Assembly (NCBI GenBank): GCA_028284845.1
Contig: JANQQY010000442.1
Coordinates: 1 to 11,928 of the forward strand
Origin: Spirochaetales bacterium
Lineage (GTDB): Bacteria; Spirochaetota; Spirochaetia; DSM-27196; SLST01
Length of the DNA: 11,928 bases
Direction: 5' to 3'
Part shown: positions 6,793 to 11,928 of the stretch, one piece after another
Layout of the letters: every line of letters starts with the position of its first letter
Numbering within the stretch: the stretch's first letter is position 1
Notes under the pieces: model-generated
What the model was told of the DNA's origin: nothing
The model's database searches: none
What the model saw: the letters and a program-made list of their open reading frames with translations, nothing else
Translations under genes and position numbers: made by a program

Positions 6793-7130
6793 AACTGTGT
6801 CTGAGCAAAAAACACCCCGTTGAGCATCGACGCCATATCGGTCGGCGAAAGCTGTTCGCTCTGCGACGTATAGCCGGGGACACTCGTGACGACGATTGAT
6901 CCCGTCGCCTCATCAAGGTTCACCCGCTCATGGCCCAAGGGATAGTCGATCGACGAGTTCAGGACGGCCTCAAGGCTCGGCATTGTGAAGAGGTCAGGCG
7001 CATTCTCACCGCGCTCCCACTTGGAGACCGCTTGCGAGGTCACATTCACTCGTGACGCCAGTTGTCCTTGGGTCATCCCATTGTTAGTTCGTGCAGTCCT
7101 GATTCGCTCTCCCAGGGCCTTCAACGCCAT
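6690..7130 (-). CDS. XRE-family HTH protein, N-terminal half of a frameshifted HTH-cyclase gene
   Basis: The start is ATG at 7130 with an excellent AGGAGGT (7141-7135) four bases upstream; longer in-frame versions lack such a site. Residues 7-60 form a Cro/C1 (XRE) DNA-binding domain: LGERIRTARTNNGMTQGQLA, then VTSQAVSKWERGENAPDLFT. After a short linker, residues 77-108 (GSIVVTSVPGYTSQSEQLSP, then MLNGVFF) align with the first block of class III nucleotidyl cyclases (normally ..FADI.GFT..SE.L...LN..F). The first metal-binding Asp of that block is Ser here. From residue 109 this frame loses similarity (AQTQLWCSEADSQSS...) and stops at 6690, while the cyclase continues in the -1 frame. It is transcribed divergently from metG; whether it regulates metG is speculation. 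Confidence 0.8.
   Translation of the reverse strand: MALKALGERIRTARTNNGMTQGQLASRVNVTSQAVSKWERGENAPDLFTMPSLEAVLNSSIDYPLGHERVNLDEATGSIVVTSVPGYTSQSEQLSPTDMASMLNGVFFAQTQLWCSEADSQSSTSATRFCRCSSPRIMRTWRSRPQ
6807..6812 (-). other. T6 slippery run at the HTH-cyclase frame change
   Basis: On the coding strand the frame reads GTG TTT TTT GCT. Reading one base back after the second TTT gives TGC TCA GAC ACA GTT GTG GTG, i.e. VFF-CSDTVVVQRGG, which restores the normal spacing between the LN..F and GG blocks of class III cyclases. This fixes the position of the frame change to this homopolymer. It fits a -1 ribosomal slip, transcriptional slippage, a one-base deletion, or a sequencing or assembly error. 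Confidence 0.7.
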
Positions 7131-7211
7131 TGCGACCTCCTGATTCGTCCCGCCAATAGTTGCATCCGACTCAACGAGGTTCAACGGCGTTTCTGTTGAG
7201 GAATCAAACCA

Positions 7212-7229
7212 TTGGTTGACCTGAACCAA
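7212..7229. promoter_or_regulatory. Inverted repeat overlapping the metG -35, candidate operator
   Basis: TTGGTT (7212-7217) and AACCAA (7224-7229) are perfect inverted repeats with a 6-bp spacer, overlapping the proposed -35 (7216-7221). A dimeric HTH regulator bound here would block RNA polymerase. The divergent XRE-type protein is the natural candidate, but nothing in the sequence proves that pairing. Confidence 0.4.
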
Positions 7230-7244
7230 CCGCCGATTTAGGAT
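7216..7244 (+). promoter_or_regulatory. Sigma70-like promoter for the metG leader transcript
   Basis: TTGACC (7216-7221), a 17-bp spacer and TAGGAT (7239-7244) match the -35/-10 consensus at 5 of 6 and 4 of 6 positions with ideal spacing. The predicted start near 7251 lies just ahead of the GAGG site of the leader ORF, giving an untranslated leader of roughly 175 nt before metG. Confidence 0.55.
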
Positions 7245-7268
7245 GCCGACACGAAGTTGAGGTAGAGA

Positions 7269-7355
7269 GTGCCGAGTCGGAACACGAACCACCAGATGTA
7301 TATGCGCATGTATCTCGGGGCCGTTCGATGGTCTGACTTGGAAGTCATGCGTTGA
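7269..7355 (+). CDS. Putative methionine-rich leader peptide of metG
   Basis: A 28-codon ORF starts at GTG 7269 with GAGG (7259-7262) at a 6-nt spacing and ends in tandem stops TGA TAA (7353-7358). It encodes MPSRNTNHQ followed by MYMRMYLG, AVRWSDLE and VMR. Met codons stand at positions 10, 12, 14 and 27, besides the initiator. It lies between a good promoter and an intrinsic terminator 24 nt past its stop, and the next gene is methionyl-tRNA synthetase. This is the layout of amino-acid leader peptides such as the Phe-rich peptide of pheST: ribosome stalling at Met codons when charged tRNA-Met is scarce would favour readthrough. The peptide itself probably has no other function. An antisense ORF also covers the region, so coding is not proven. 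A start at ATG 7296 is possible but has no ribosome binding site. Confidence 0.55.
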   Translation: MPSRNTNHQMYMRMYLGAVRWSDLEVMR

Positions 7356-7402
7356 TAAATCCGATCAGATTTGATTTTGGGCCCCGGAGAGTCTTCGGGG
7401 CC
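7316..7402 (+). promoter_or_regulatory. Competing RNA pairings (antiterminator/terminator) in the metG leader
   Basis: CGGGGCC occurs twice: at 7316-7322, just after the three clustered Met codons, and at 7396-7402 as the 3' arm of the terminator. Both copies are complementary to GGCCCCG at 7380-7386. Pairing of 7316-7322 with 7380-7386 would exclude the terminator stem. A ribosome held at Met codon 10 (7296) would leave 7316-7322 just exposed. A small local stem TGACT/AGTCA (7334-7338/7343-7347) lies between. The complementarity is seen; the switching is inferred. Confidence 0.5.
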
Positions 7403-7408
7403 TTTTTT
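7380..7408 (+). terminator. Intrinsic terminator in the metG leader (attenuator)
   Basis: The stem GGCCCCG (7380-7386) with CGGGGCC (7396-7402), extendable by a G-U and an A-U pair to a 5-nt loop, is followed directly by six T residues (7403-7408). This is a textbook rho-independent terminator. It ends 7 nt before the AAGGAGG of metG, so it acts on the metG transcript itself unless the promoter lies within it, for which there is no room. Confidence 0.85.
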
Positions 7409-7426
7409 GTGCCTAAGGAGGAACGC

Positions 7427-8887
7427 ATGAACACAGACCATTACATAACGACATCGATCCCATACGTAAACGCTGCACCACACATTGGTCACGCGTTGGA
7501 GATCGTACAGGCAGATGCGCTGGCCCGATACTATCGTCTTCGTAGCGATCGGGTCGTGCTTCAATCGGGGACCGACGAGAACGCGCACAAGAACGTCGCA
7601 GCGGCTGAGGCGCTGGGAACGTCGGTACAGGCGCTTGTGGATGAGAACTCAGACGCGTATGCGAAGCTGATACGGGCTCTTGATGTGGAGCTCGACAGCT
7701 TTATCCGGACGACTGAAGAGCGCCACGCCTCAGGAGTCGGCACACTGTGGCAGGCGATGCGTAGCGATGATCTGTACCGCAAGTCATACGAAGGTCTCTA
7801 CTGCGAGGGGTGCGAGGACTTTGTTTCGGATCGCGACCTGGTGGACGGCGTCTGCCCCGACCACAACACTCAGCCGGCCATCGTTCGGGAGGACAACTAC
7901 TTCTTCCGTCTCTCACGCTATCAGGACCGACTACTGGAGCTGATCGAGTCGGATGAGTTGCGCGTCTATCCTGCGCAGCGAAAGCGGGAGATTCTCGCAT
8001 TCGTGGGGAGAGGACTACAGGACATCAGCATCTCGCGAGACTCGCACCGGATGTCTGGCTGGGGCATCACGGTACCGGAGGATCCGACCCAGGTGATCTA
8101 TGTGTGGATTGATGCATTGATCAACTATTTGACCGGCATTGGGTATGGCAGTTCGGCCGCTTGGCGAAGCGTATGGAGCAAGAGCGCGACAAAGACGCAC
8201 GTCATTGGTAAGAACGTATGGAAGTTTCACGCGATCTACTGGCCGGCGATGCTTCTCTCTGCGGGCCTCCCCATACCAGATCGCATCATGGTGCATGGCT
8301 TTCTTACCGCCGAAGGGAAGAAGATCAGCAAGTCTCTTGGCAACGTGATTGACCCACGCGAGTTAGCTGCCCAATGGGATGTGGATCCGTTGAGGTTCTA
8401 TCTGCTGACATTGAGTCCGTTCAGCGATGGCGACTTCTCCACTGGAAGGCTCGCAGAGTGCTACAAGAGTCAGCTCTCGTCACGAATCGGGAGTACCGTC
8501 ACCCGAGTGACGGCGCTCTGTGAACGCAATGGGGTAGAACAGGTCCGGGACACGGCCGCTCGTCTGCCAACCGACGAGTTCCACGCTCATATGGAGCGAT
8601 GTCAGTTGGACAAGGCCGTCCAAACGTTGATGTCGCTGCTCGCGGGGATCAATAGCGAGGTGAGTGAGTACAGGCCGTGGGAGCACTCCCACCGGACGCA
8701 GGAAACGGTCAACCGAGTTGAGAAGTGGGCAACGACGCTCTACACGTTTGCGTACTGGATCCAGGCGTTTATACCGAGCACCGGAAGCGAGATCTGCGCT
8801 CAACTGGAGCGCGTTCCGGTCCGCAAGTCGGCCCCGCTGTTTCCGCCAAGGCCATCGCCGAACTCCAAAGCAAGACCTCAAGCGTAG
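7427..8887 (+). CDS. metG: Methionyl-tRNA synthetase, short form
   Basis: A 486-residue class I synthetase that charges tRNA-Met with methionine in the cytoplasm. Visible motifs are ITTSIPYVNAAPHIGHALE with the HIGH signature at 19-22, GTDENAHKN, a zinc knuckle CEGC...CPDH (C126, C129, C143, H146), DPTQVIYVWIDALINYLTG, and KISKS at 299-303 within KKISKSLGNVIDP. The start is ATG 7427 with AAGGAGG (7415-7421) and a 5-nt spacer; in-frame upstream starts would run through the terminator. The C-terminal helical domain keeps YRPWE, but the block that in other enzymes reads (V/G)N..(S/Q)R, carrying the Asn contacting the CAU anticodon, appears as GSTVTR, so that Asn seems to be Ser. There is no C-terminal tRNA-binding extension. 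The GTDEN.(H/L)KN wording resembles a MetRS branch that I associate with second copies in some genomes; whether this genome has another is unknown. Confidence 0.95.
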   Translation: MNTDHYITTSIPYVNAAPHIGHALEIVQADALARYYRLRSDRVVLQSGTDENAHKNVAAAEALGTSVQALVDENSDAYAKLIRALDVELDSFIRTTEERHASGVGTLWQAMRSDDLYRKSYEGLYCEGCEDFVSDRDLVDGVCPDHNTQPAIVREDNYFFRLSRYQDRLLELIESDELRVYPAQRKREILAFVGRGLQDISISRDSHRMSGWGITVPEDPTQVIYVWIDALINYLTGIGYGSSAAWRSVWSKSATKTHVIGKNVWKFHAIYWPAMLLSAGLPIPDRIMVHGFLTAEGKKISKSLGNVIDPRELAAQWDVDPLRFYLLTLSPFSDGDFSTGRLAECYKSQLSSRIGSTVTRVTALCERNGVEQVRDTAARLPTDEFHAHMERCQLDKAVQTLMSLLAGINSEVSEYRPWEHSHRTQETVNRVEKWATTLYTFAYWIQAFIPSTGSEICAQLERVPVRKSAPLFPPRPSPNSKARPQA

Positions 8888-8926
8888 CGACCGGTTGTCT
8901 TGAGGTGCTGGTGTCACGACCTCAAG
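8875..8926. repeat. Three alternating 8-bp repeats at the metG / phosphodiesterase convergence
   Basis: ACCTCAAG (8875-8882), its complement CTTGAGGT (8899-8906) and ACCTCAAG again (8919-8926) can form two mutually exclusive 8-bp stems, with loops of 16 or 12 nt. They span the last codons of metG, the 26-bp gap and the last codons of the convergent gene. There is no T-run. A bidirectional 3'-end structure is possible. Confidence 0.4.
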
Positions 8927-9636
8927 CACGCGAACACGTCCGCCGGTTCGTTTGTGGTGATGGAGTCGACCCCAAATGCGCACACTCGCTCGATGTCACG
9001 CGACTTACTGACGGTCCACGTGCTCACTGAGAGGAACCGGCGACGCGTCTCCTCCAGAAGCGACTCGCTCAGGAGGAGGTGCTGCACGTTGATCCCTTGA
9101 GCACCCATTGTGGCGATCTTGTCGAGCGAGCGCTTGAGGGTGCCCAAGACGAAGGTTCCGGGTGTCCTGGGGTAGTTGACGAGGAAACTCACGTTAGGGA
9201 CCGGCCTTCCGTACTCTTCGAGCGTCCCGATGTCGCATCCTGTGACCATGATTACTTGGCGACTCTTCGCCCGTTCGAGCGTCTCAGAGATGGCGCCAAA
9301 AACGCGAGGATCCTTTACGTCGAGGTTGATGCTGAGACCTGCTTTGGCGCAAGCATCCAGGGCAGCATTGAGCGAGGGGGGCGGCTCGTCGTGACCGGGA
9401 GGGCGAAACGAATCTGAGGCGATCGTCTCAGCGGTCAGCGTATCGATCCTGCGTTTTTTGCCGTCACGTCCGATCATGAGTGAGTCGTGGGCCAGAACCG
9501 GAAAACCGTCAGCCGAACACTGAAGATCGATCTCAATGCCGTTCGCGCCAATGCGCCCAGCCTCTGCAATCGATGAGAGTGAGTTGGGAACCGTGCCGGA
9601 GAATCCGGCGTGGGCATAGACAAGTGGTTGGCTCAT
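8914..9636 (-). CDS. Glycerophosphodiester phosphodiesterase family protein
   Basis: A 240-residue protein without signal peptide, close in length to cytoplasmic UgpQ-type enzymes, which hydrolyse glycerophosphodiesters to glycerol-3-phosphate and an alcohol. The TIM-barrel family pattern is clear: AHAGFSG near the N-terminus, GANGIEIDLQCSADGFPVLAHD (E35, D37 as metal ligands and H50-D51), LDVKDP (K108), TWTVSK, and FGVDSITTNEP at the end. Two usual residues differ: the HR pair reads HA (H9-A10), and PENT reads PNSL. An HAG...NSL variant exists in some branches of this superfamily, so activity may be kept on a different substrate. The start is ATG 9636 with GGAGAG 8 nt upstream, 17 nt after the stop of the metallohydrolase gene. 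It is last in the ABC ATPase operon, the position ugpQ holds after ugpC in E. coli. Confidence 0.88.
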   Translation of the reverse strand: MSQPLVYAHAGFSGTVPNSLSSIAEAGRIGANGIEIDLQCSADGFPVLAHDSLMIGRDGKKRRIDTLTAETIASDSFRPPGHDEPPPSLNAALDACAKAGLSINLDVKDPRVFGAISETLERAKSRQVIMVTGCDIGTLEEYGRPVPNVSFLVNYPRTPGTFVLGTLKRSLDKIATMGAQGINVQHLLLSESLLEETRRRFLSVSTWTVSKSRDIERVCAFGVDSITTNEPADVFACLRS

Positions 9637-9653
9637 CGTGACTTCTCTCCTAT

Positions 9654-10994
9654 CTACTCAACAAAGATGGGATTCGTTATCGCGCGCAGAGCTCCGTCGG
9701 CATCGCGGACCTCAACCAGGAACCAGCGTGTCGAATCGCCGGCGAGGGTCCAGGAGTCGTCATGAGCCTCACCCACATCGCGCTCCTCGTAGGGTGTCCC
9801 ATCCACGATCAATCTGAGGCTATCGCCTGACTCCGTGTTTCGCCACTCCGCATGAACGTAAATGCTCTCACTGCGCGCAACGCTATCGCCCATCATGGCT
9901 ACCGTTCCAGAATCGTCGGCAGCGGTCAGTCGAAGGTCCGGACCACTACTCAGGTAGAGCCTCCCCTGTCTGATCGCGTCGAGAACTCCTGATTCGCTCA
10001 GCTCCTCTGCGTAGACGACGTTTGCCGCTGGGCTCGGCGCACCCGGCGCAGGAGGTCTGTGGATATCGCTCCCCGCTGTGGCAACCAGCCTGTGTCCCTC
10101 ATTGAGCCAGCGGTAGTAGAGTTGCAGCCCATCCTCATTGTATTGATGCCAGGCACCGTTCCACACTTCCACGGCAGGCGCGGGCCCGGGCATGATCTCA
10201 TCGAACTCCCATCGACATCCGGTGCAGGCAGGATCGCCGGGACTCCGCGGATGGACGACAACAAAGAGGAGCCCCTTCTCAAGGATCGATCGCGCGATCT
10301 CCGCCATTGCTTGTCCGTCTCCTGCCCGCCACTCGTGCCACTCTCGCGTGCCTAGTGCAAGCGCATGACCGTAGTAGGTCGTTAGCTCCATCCCGCCGAT
10401 CGTAAGAAGATCGTCCCCACGTAAGGAGTCGAGCTCGGCAAGGCCGGAGACCGTGTTGTGATCGGTCAACGTTACGAAGTCAAGGCCGTTGTCTCGAGCG
10501 TGCCGCACGAATTGCGGGACATCCCAAGAGCCGTCTGAGTGAAGGGTATGTCCGTGCAGATCACCACGGTACCAACCCGGCCCTCGAGGGACGATCGGTC
10601 CCGGCTCAAAACGAGGGGTCGGCTCTTCAATTGGATCGGAATCCATATTGACCGTTATCCGATATGCGAGTTGATCCTGCGGAACGATGCGGTGGGTGTC
10701 GAGAACCACCGTCCAGGTTCCTTCAACAATCTCGCCCGGAAGATAGCCCGGGGTTGCAGAGCCCCCACTCAGCAGAACCGTTTGATCACGGTTGTTGTGC
10801 CTGGCTCCGCGGAAGCCGTCGGGATCAAAGAGGCTGAGACTTATCTGGTTTGGATACTCGGCACCTGTCGCATGGTGAGGTTCATGTGTGAGCTCGATCC
10901 GGAGGCGCGTGATCGCAGGTGGTACCTGGAATGTGTGTGCGATGTTTCGCTTGGCATCCTCATGAGTGAGCGTATCCGCAAAAACCAACCGCAT
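9654..10994 (-). CDS. CehA/McbA-type PHP-domain metallohydrolase
   Basis: A 446-residue protein, apparently cytoplasmic. Residues 1-130 look like a beta-sandwich (TFQVPPAITRLRIELTHEP, SLFDPDGFRG, GTWTVVLDTH), as commonly precedes PHP domains in this family. The PHP metal-binding motifs follow: YRGDLHGHTLHSDG (H147, H149, D154), LTDHNT (D178, H179), GMELTTYYGH (E203, H210), VVVHPRSPGD (H248) and ATAGSDIH (D310, H312). Characterised members hydrolyse phosphoesters or aryl carbamates with a di- or trinuclear metal centre. A final beta-rich region carries EWRNTESGDSLRLIVDGTPY. It starts at ATG 10994, 8 nt after the stop of the ATPase gene; the upstream sequence lacks a good ribosome binding site, so coupled translation is likely. 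Together with the downstream phosphodiesterase it probably processes an imported ester; a phosphodiester or phosphomonoester is my inference. Confidence 0.88.
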   Translation of the reverse strand: MRLVFADTLTHEDAKRNIAHTFQVPPAITRLRIELTHEPHHATGAEYPNQISLSLFDPDGFRGARHNNRDQTVLLSGGSATPGYLPGEIVEGTWTVVLDTHRIVPQDQLAYRITVNMDSDPIEEPTPRFEPGPIVPRGPGWYRGDLHGHTLHSDGSWDVPQFVRHARDNGLDFVTLTDHNTVSGLAELDSLRGDDLLTIGGMELTTYYGHALALGTREWHEWRAGDGQAMAEIARSILEKGLLFVVVHPRSPGDPACTGCRWEFDEIMPGPAPAVEVWNGAWHQYNEDGLQLYYRWLNEGHRLVATAGSDIHRPPAPGAPSPAANVVYAEELSESGVLDAIRQGRLYLSSGPDLRLTAADDSGTVAMMGDSVARSESIYVHAEWRNTESGDSLRLIVDGTPYEERDVGEAHDDSWTLAGDSTRWFLVEVRDADGALRAITNPIFVE

Positions 10995-11002
10995 CCTGGA
11001 GT

Positions 11003-11928
11003 CTACCGGGCGGCAACGTGTGGACGGCTCACGACTTCGACCGGTTCATCACCGTTAGCATACAGAAGGTATCGAGTGGGAGTAACACGGAGCGTTCCCG
11101 CCTCCCGGTCGATCGGAGTCGATTTGGGCGCGTAGATCTTTACCGGTCCAACACCGGTAAACGTACCAAGAAGCTTACGATAGTGGCCCAGATCCATCGT
11201 CTGCTCCACCACGATCTCCCACGTCTCCTCAGCCGGTGTCTCCGGAGAGGCGAGTACGAGCTCCTCCGGTCGAACTGCGATGGTCACGGTCTGATCTGCT
11301 GCAATACCACCAGTGTCGGAGAGGAGAGACGGGCCCAATAGAACGCCGTTCCGACCGGTGCGCGCCTCGAACAAATTCATGTCACCAATAAAATCTGCCA
11401 CAAAGAGGGTTCGTGGGCGCGCGTACACCGTGCTCGGAGGTGCGAGCTGTTCGATCTGCCCGTCCTTCATAACGGCGATACGATCGGAGAGGGAGAGGGC
11501 TTCCTCCTGATCATGGGTGACAAAGAGTGTGGTGATGCCAAGCCTTCGCTGAATGCGTTTCAGCTCCTCGCGCAACCGAACGCGCAGGAGTGCGTCGAGG
11601 CTGCTGAACGGCTCGTCGAGCAGGAGGATCTTTGGCTGTAGGACGATCGCTCGTGCCAGTGCGACACGCTGTTGTTGTCCTCCGGAGAGTTGCGATGGAT
11701 AGCGCTTCTCGTAGCCTGAGAGTCCGACCAGATCGAGTCCCTCTTCGACAGTCTGCCGGACGTCGGAATCGGCCATGCCGCGGAGCTTGAGACCAAAGGC
11801 GATGTTCTCGTAGACCGTCATGTGCGGCCAGAGTGTGTACTTCTGAAACACCATCGCCGTGGGCCGCTTGTTTGCCGGCATCGACACGATGGAGGTGCCG
11901 TCGATATAGATCTCGCCCTCAGTCGGAT
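11003..11928 (-). CDS. ABC transporter ATP-binding protein, UgpC/MalK type (N-terminus outside window)
   Basis: The frame is open from the right edge (first full codon ends at 11926) to TAG at 11003, giving 308 residues. It begins PTEGEIYIDGTSIVSMP, so about 50 N-terminal residues including Walker A lie beyond the window. Present are the Q-loop MVFQKYTLWPHMTVYENIAF, signature LSGGQQQRVALARAI (about 11690-11646), Walker B ILLLDEPFSSLDA, and the H-loop FVTHDQEEALSLSDRIAVM (near 11520). A C-terminal TOBE-like regulatory domain (VADFIGDMNLFEA, VTIAVRPEELVL) follows. This is the carbohydrate/organophosphate importer class (CUT1: MalK, UgpC, or related spermidine/iron types). The binding protein and permeases are not in the window and may be upstream in the operon. 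The genes after it point to a phosphorylated solute, as in ugp systems, but the ATPase itself does not show specificity. Confidence 0.92.
   Translation of the reverse strand, partial: PTEGEIYIDGTSIVSMPANKRPTAMVFQKYTLWPHMTVYENIAFGLKLRGMADSDVRQTVEEGLDLVGLSGYEKRYPSQLSGGQQQRVALARAIVLQPKILLLDEPFSSLDALLRVRLREELKRIQRRLGITTLFVTHDQEEALSLSDRIAVMKDGQIEQLAPPSTVYARPRTLFVADFIGDMNLFEARTGRNGVLLGPSLLSDTGGIAADQTVTIAVRPEELVLASPETPAEETWEIVVEQTMDLGHYRKLLGTFTGVGPVKIYAPKSTPIDREAGTLRVTPTRYLLYANGDEPVEVVSRPHVAAR

Larger units (their letters stand above)
7131..7426. other. Divergent regulatory region between HTH-cyclase gene and metG
   Basis: This 296-bp spacer is not empty. On the + strand it holds a promoter (7216-7244), a short ORF (7269-7355), a segment able to form an antiterminator (7316-7322) and an intrinsic terminator (7380-7408), in the order expected of a transcription attenuator for metG. 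An inverted repeat TTGGTT-N6-AACCAA (7212-7229) overlaps the -35. For the HTH gene on the - strand only its ribosome binding site is clear; I could not find a convincing promoter. Confidence 0.7.

Noticed and set aside
7305..7375. A possible tRNA, from GTTCGAT wording and nearby short stems
   Set aside because: There is no acceptor stem pairing, no D-arm and no anticodon arm of proper size. The stretch is better read as the leader ORF.
7352..7426. An upstream in-frame extension of metG from TTG 7352
   Set aside because: It would run through the intrinsic terminator and the AAGGAGG site, and its 25 residues do not match the usual MetRS N-terminus, which begins right at MNTDHYITTSIPY.
7251..7426. 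T-box or SAM riboswitch in the metG leader
   Set aside because: I found no T-box AGGGTGGNACCGCG-like element and no SAM riboswitch core. The leader-peptide arrangement explains the terminator better, although a covariance search was not possible.
7238..7588. A minus-strand ORF (116 codons) across the metG leader and start
   Set aside because: It has no family features, lies antisense to the metG start and the attenuator, and contains the reverse strand of a clear terminator.
8725..9030. A plus-strand ORF continuing past the metG stop in another frame, suggesting a frameshifted MetRS tail
   Set aside because: The alternative-frame tail does not resemble any MetRS C-terminal extension, and the annotated frame ends close to the family's usual end. 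The odd Pro-rich last residues are not enough evidence for a frameshift.

Overview
The window looks like a chromosomal segment of a free-living, diderm-type bacterium with moderately high GC. There are twelve real or probable coding regions, no rRNA or tRNA, no insertion sequence and no CRISPR array. A lipoprotein with a spirochaete-like lipobox and the general gene content would fit a free-living Spirochaetota member. That is an inference from style only, since no marker gene here fixes the phylum.

Layout from left to right. (1) Positions 1-2939 (+): the end of a ribose/sugar-type ABC operon. It holds the C-terminal part of a periplasmic sugar-binding protein, a 10-bp intergenic hairpin, a double-domain RbsA/MglA-type ATPase and, overlapping it by 4 nt, a membrane sterol desaturase/fatty acid hydroxylase-type di-iron protein. 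No permease is visible. (2) 3022-4371 (-): a lipoprotein built of delta-60 type repeats. (3) 4384-4650: a 267-bp divergent spacer with a perfect 21-bp palindrome and a tandem AACGCGGG repeat. (4) 4651-6339 (+): a membrane c-di-GMP phosphodiesterase with a degenerate GGDEF and an intact EAL domain. (5) 6400-7130 (-): an XRE-type HTH joined to a class III nucleotidyl cyclase-like domain, split by a frameshift at a T6 run. (6) 7131-7426: a divergent regulatory region that drives metG. (7) 7427-8887 (+): a methionyl-tRNA synthetase of the short type. (8) 8914-11928 (-): an operon whose transcription enters from the right edge: a UgpC/MalK-type ABC ATPase, then a CehA/McbA-type PHP metallohydrolase, then a glycerophosphodiester phosphodiesterase-family protein.

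The most interesting element is the metG leader. In order it holds a good sigma70-like promoter, a 28-codon ORF with its own Shine-Dalgarno and a Met-Tyr-Met-Arg-Met run, a 7-nt segment able to pair with the 5' arm of a downstream intrinsic terminator, and that terminator itself, placed just before the metG ribosome binding site. This is the architecture of ribosome-mediated attenuation (as in pheST or trp leaders), here with methionine codons in front of the methionine synthetase.

The second is the HTH-cyclase fusion. Its frame is broken exactly at a slippery T6, and re-joining by -1 restores a collinear cyclase domain in which the first metal-binding Asp is replaced.

Functionally the window mixes two nutrient-uptake operons (a sugar or sugar-like solute; a probable phosphodiester or organophosphate), two nucleotide second-messenger proteins (c-di-GMP hydrolysis; a cyclase-like regulator) and one translation gene under apparent amino-acid-responsive control.
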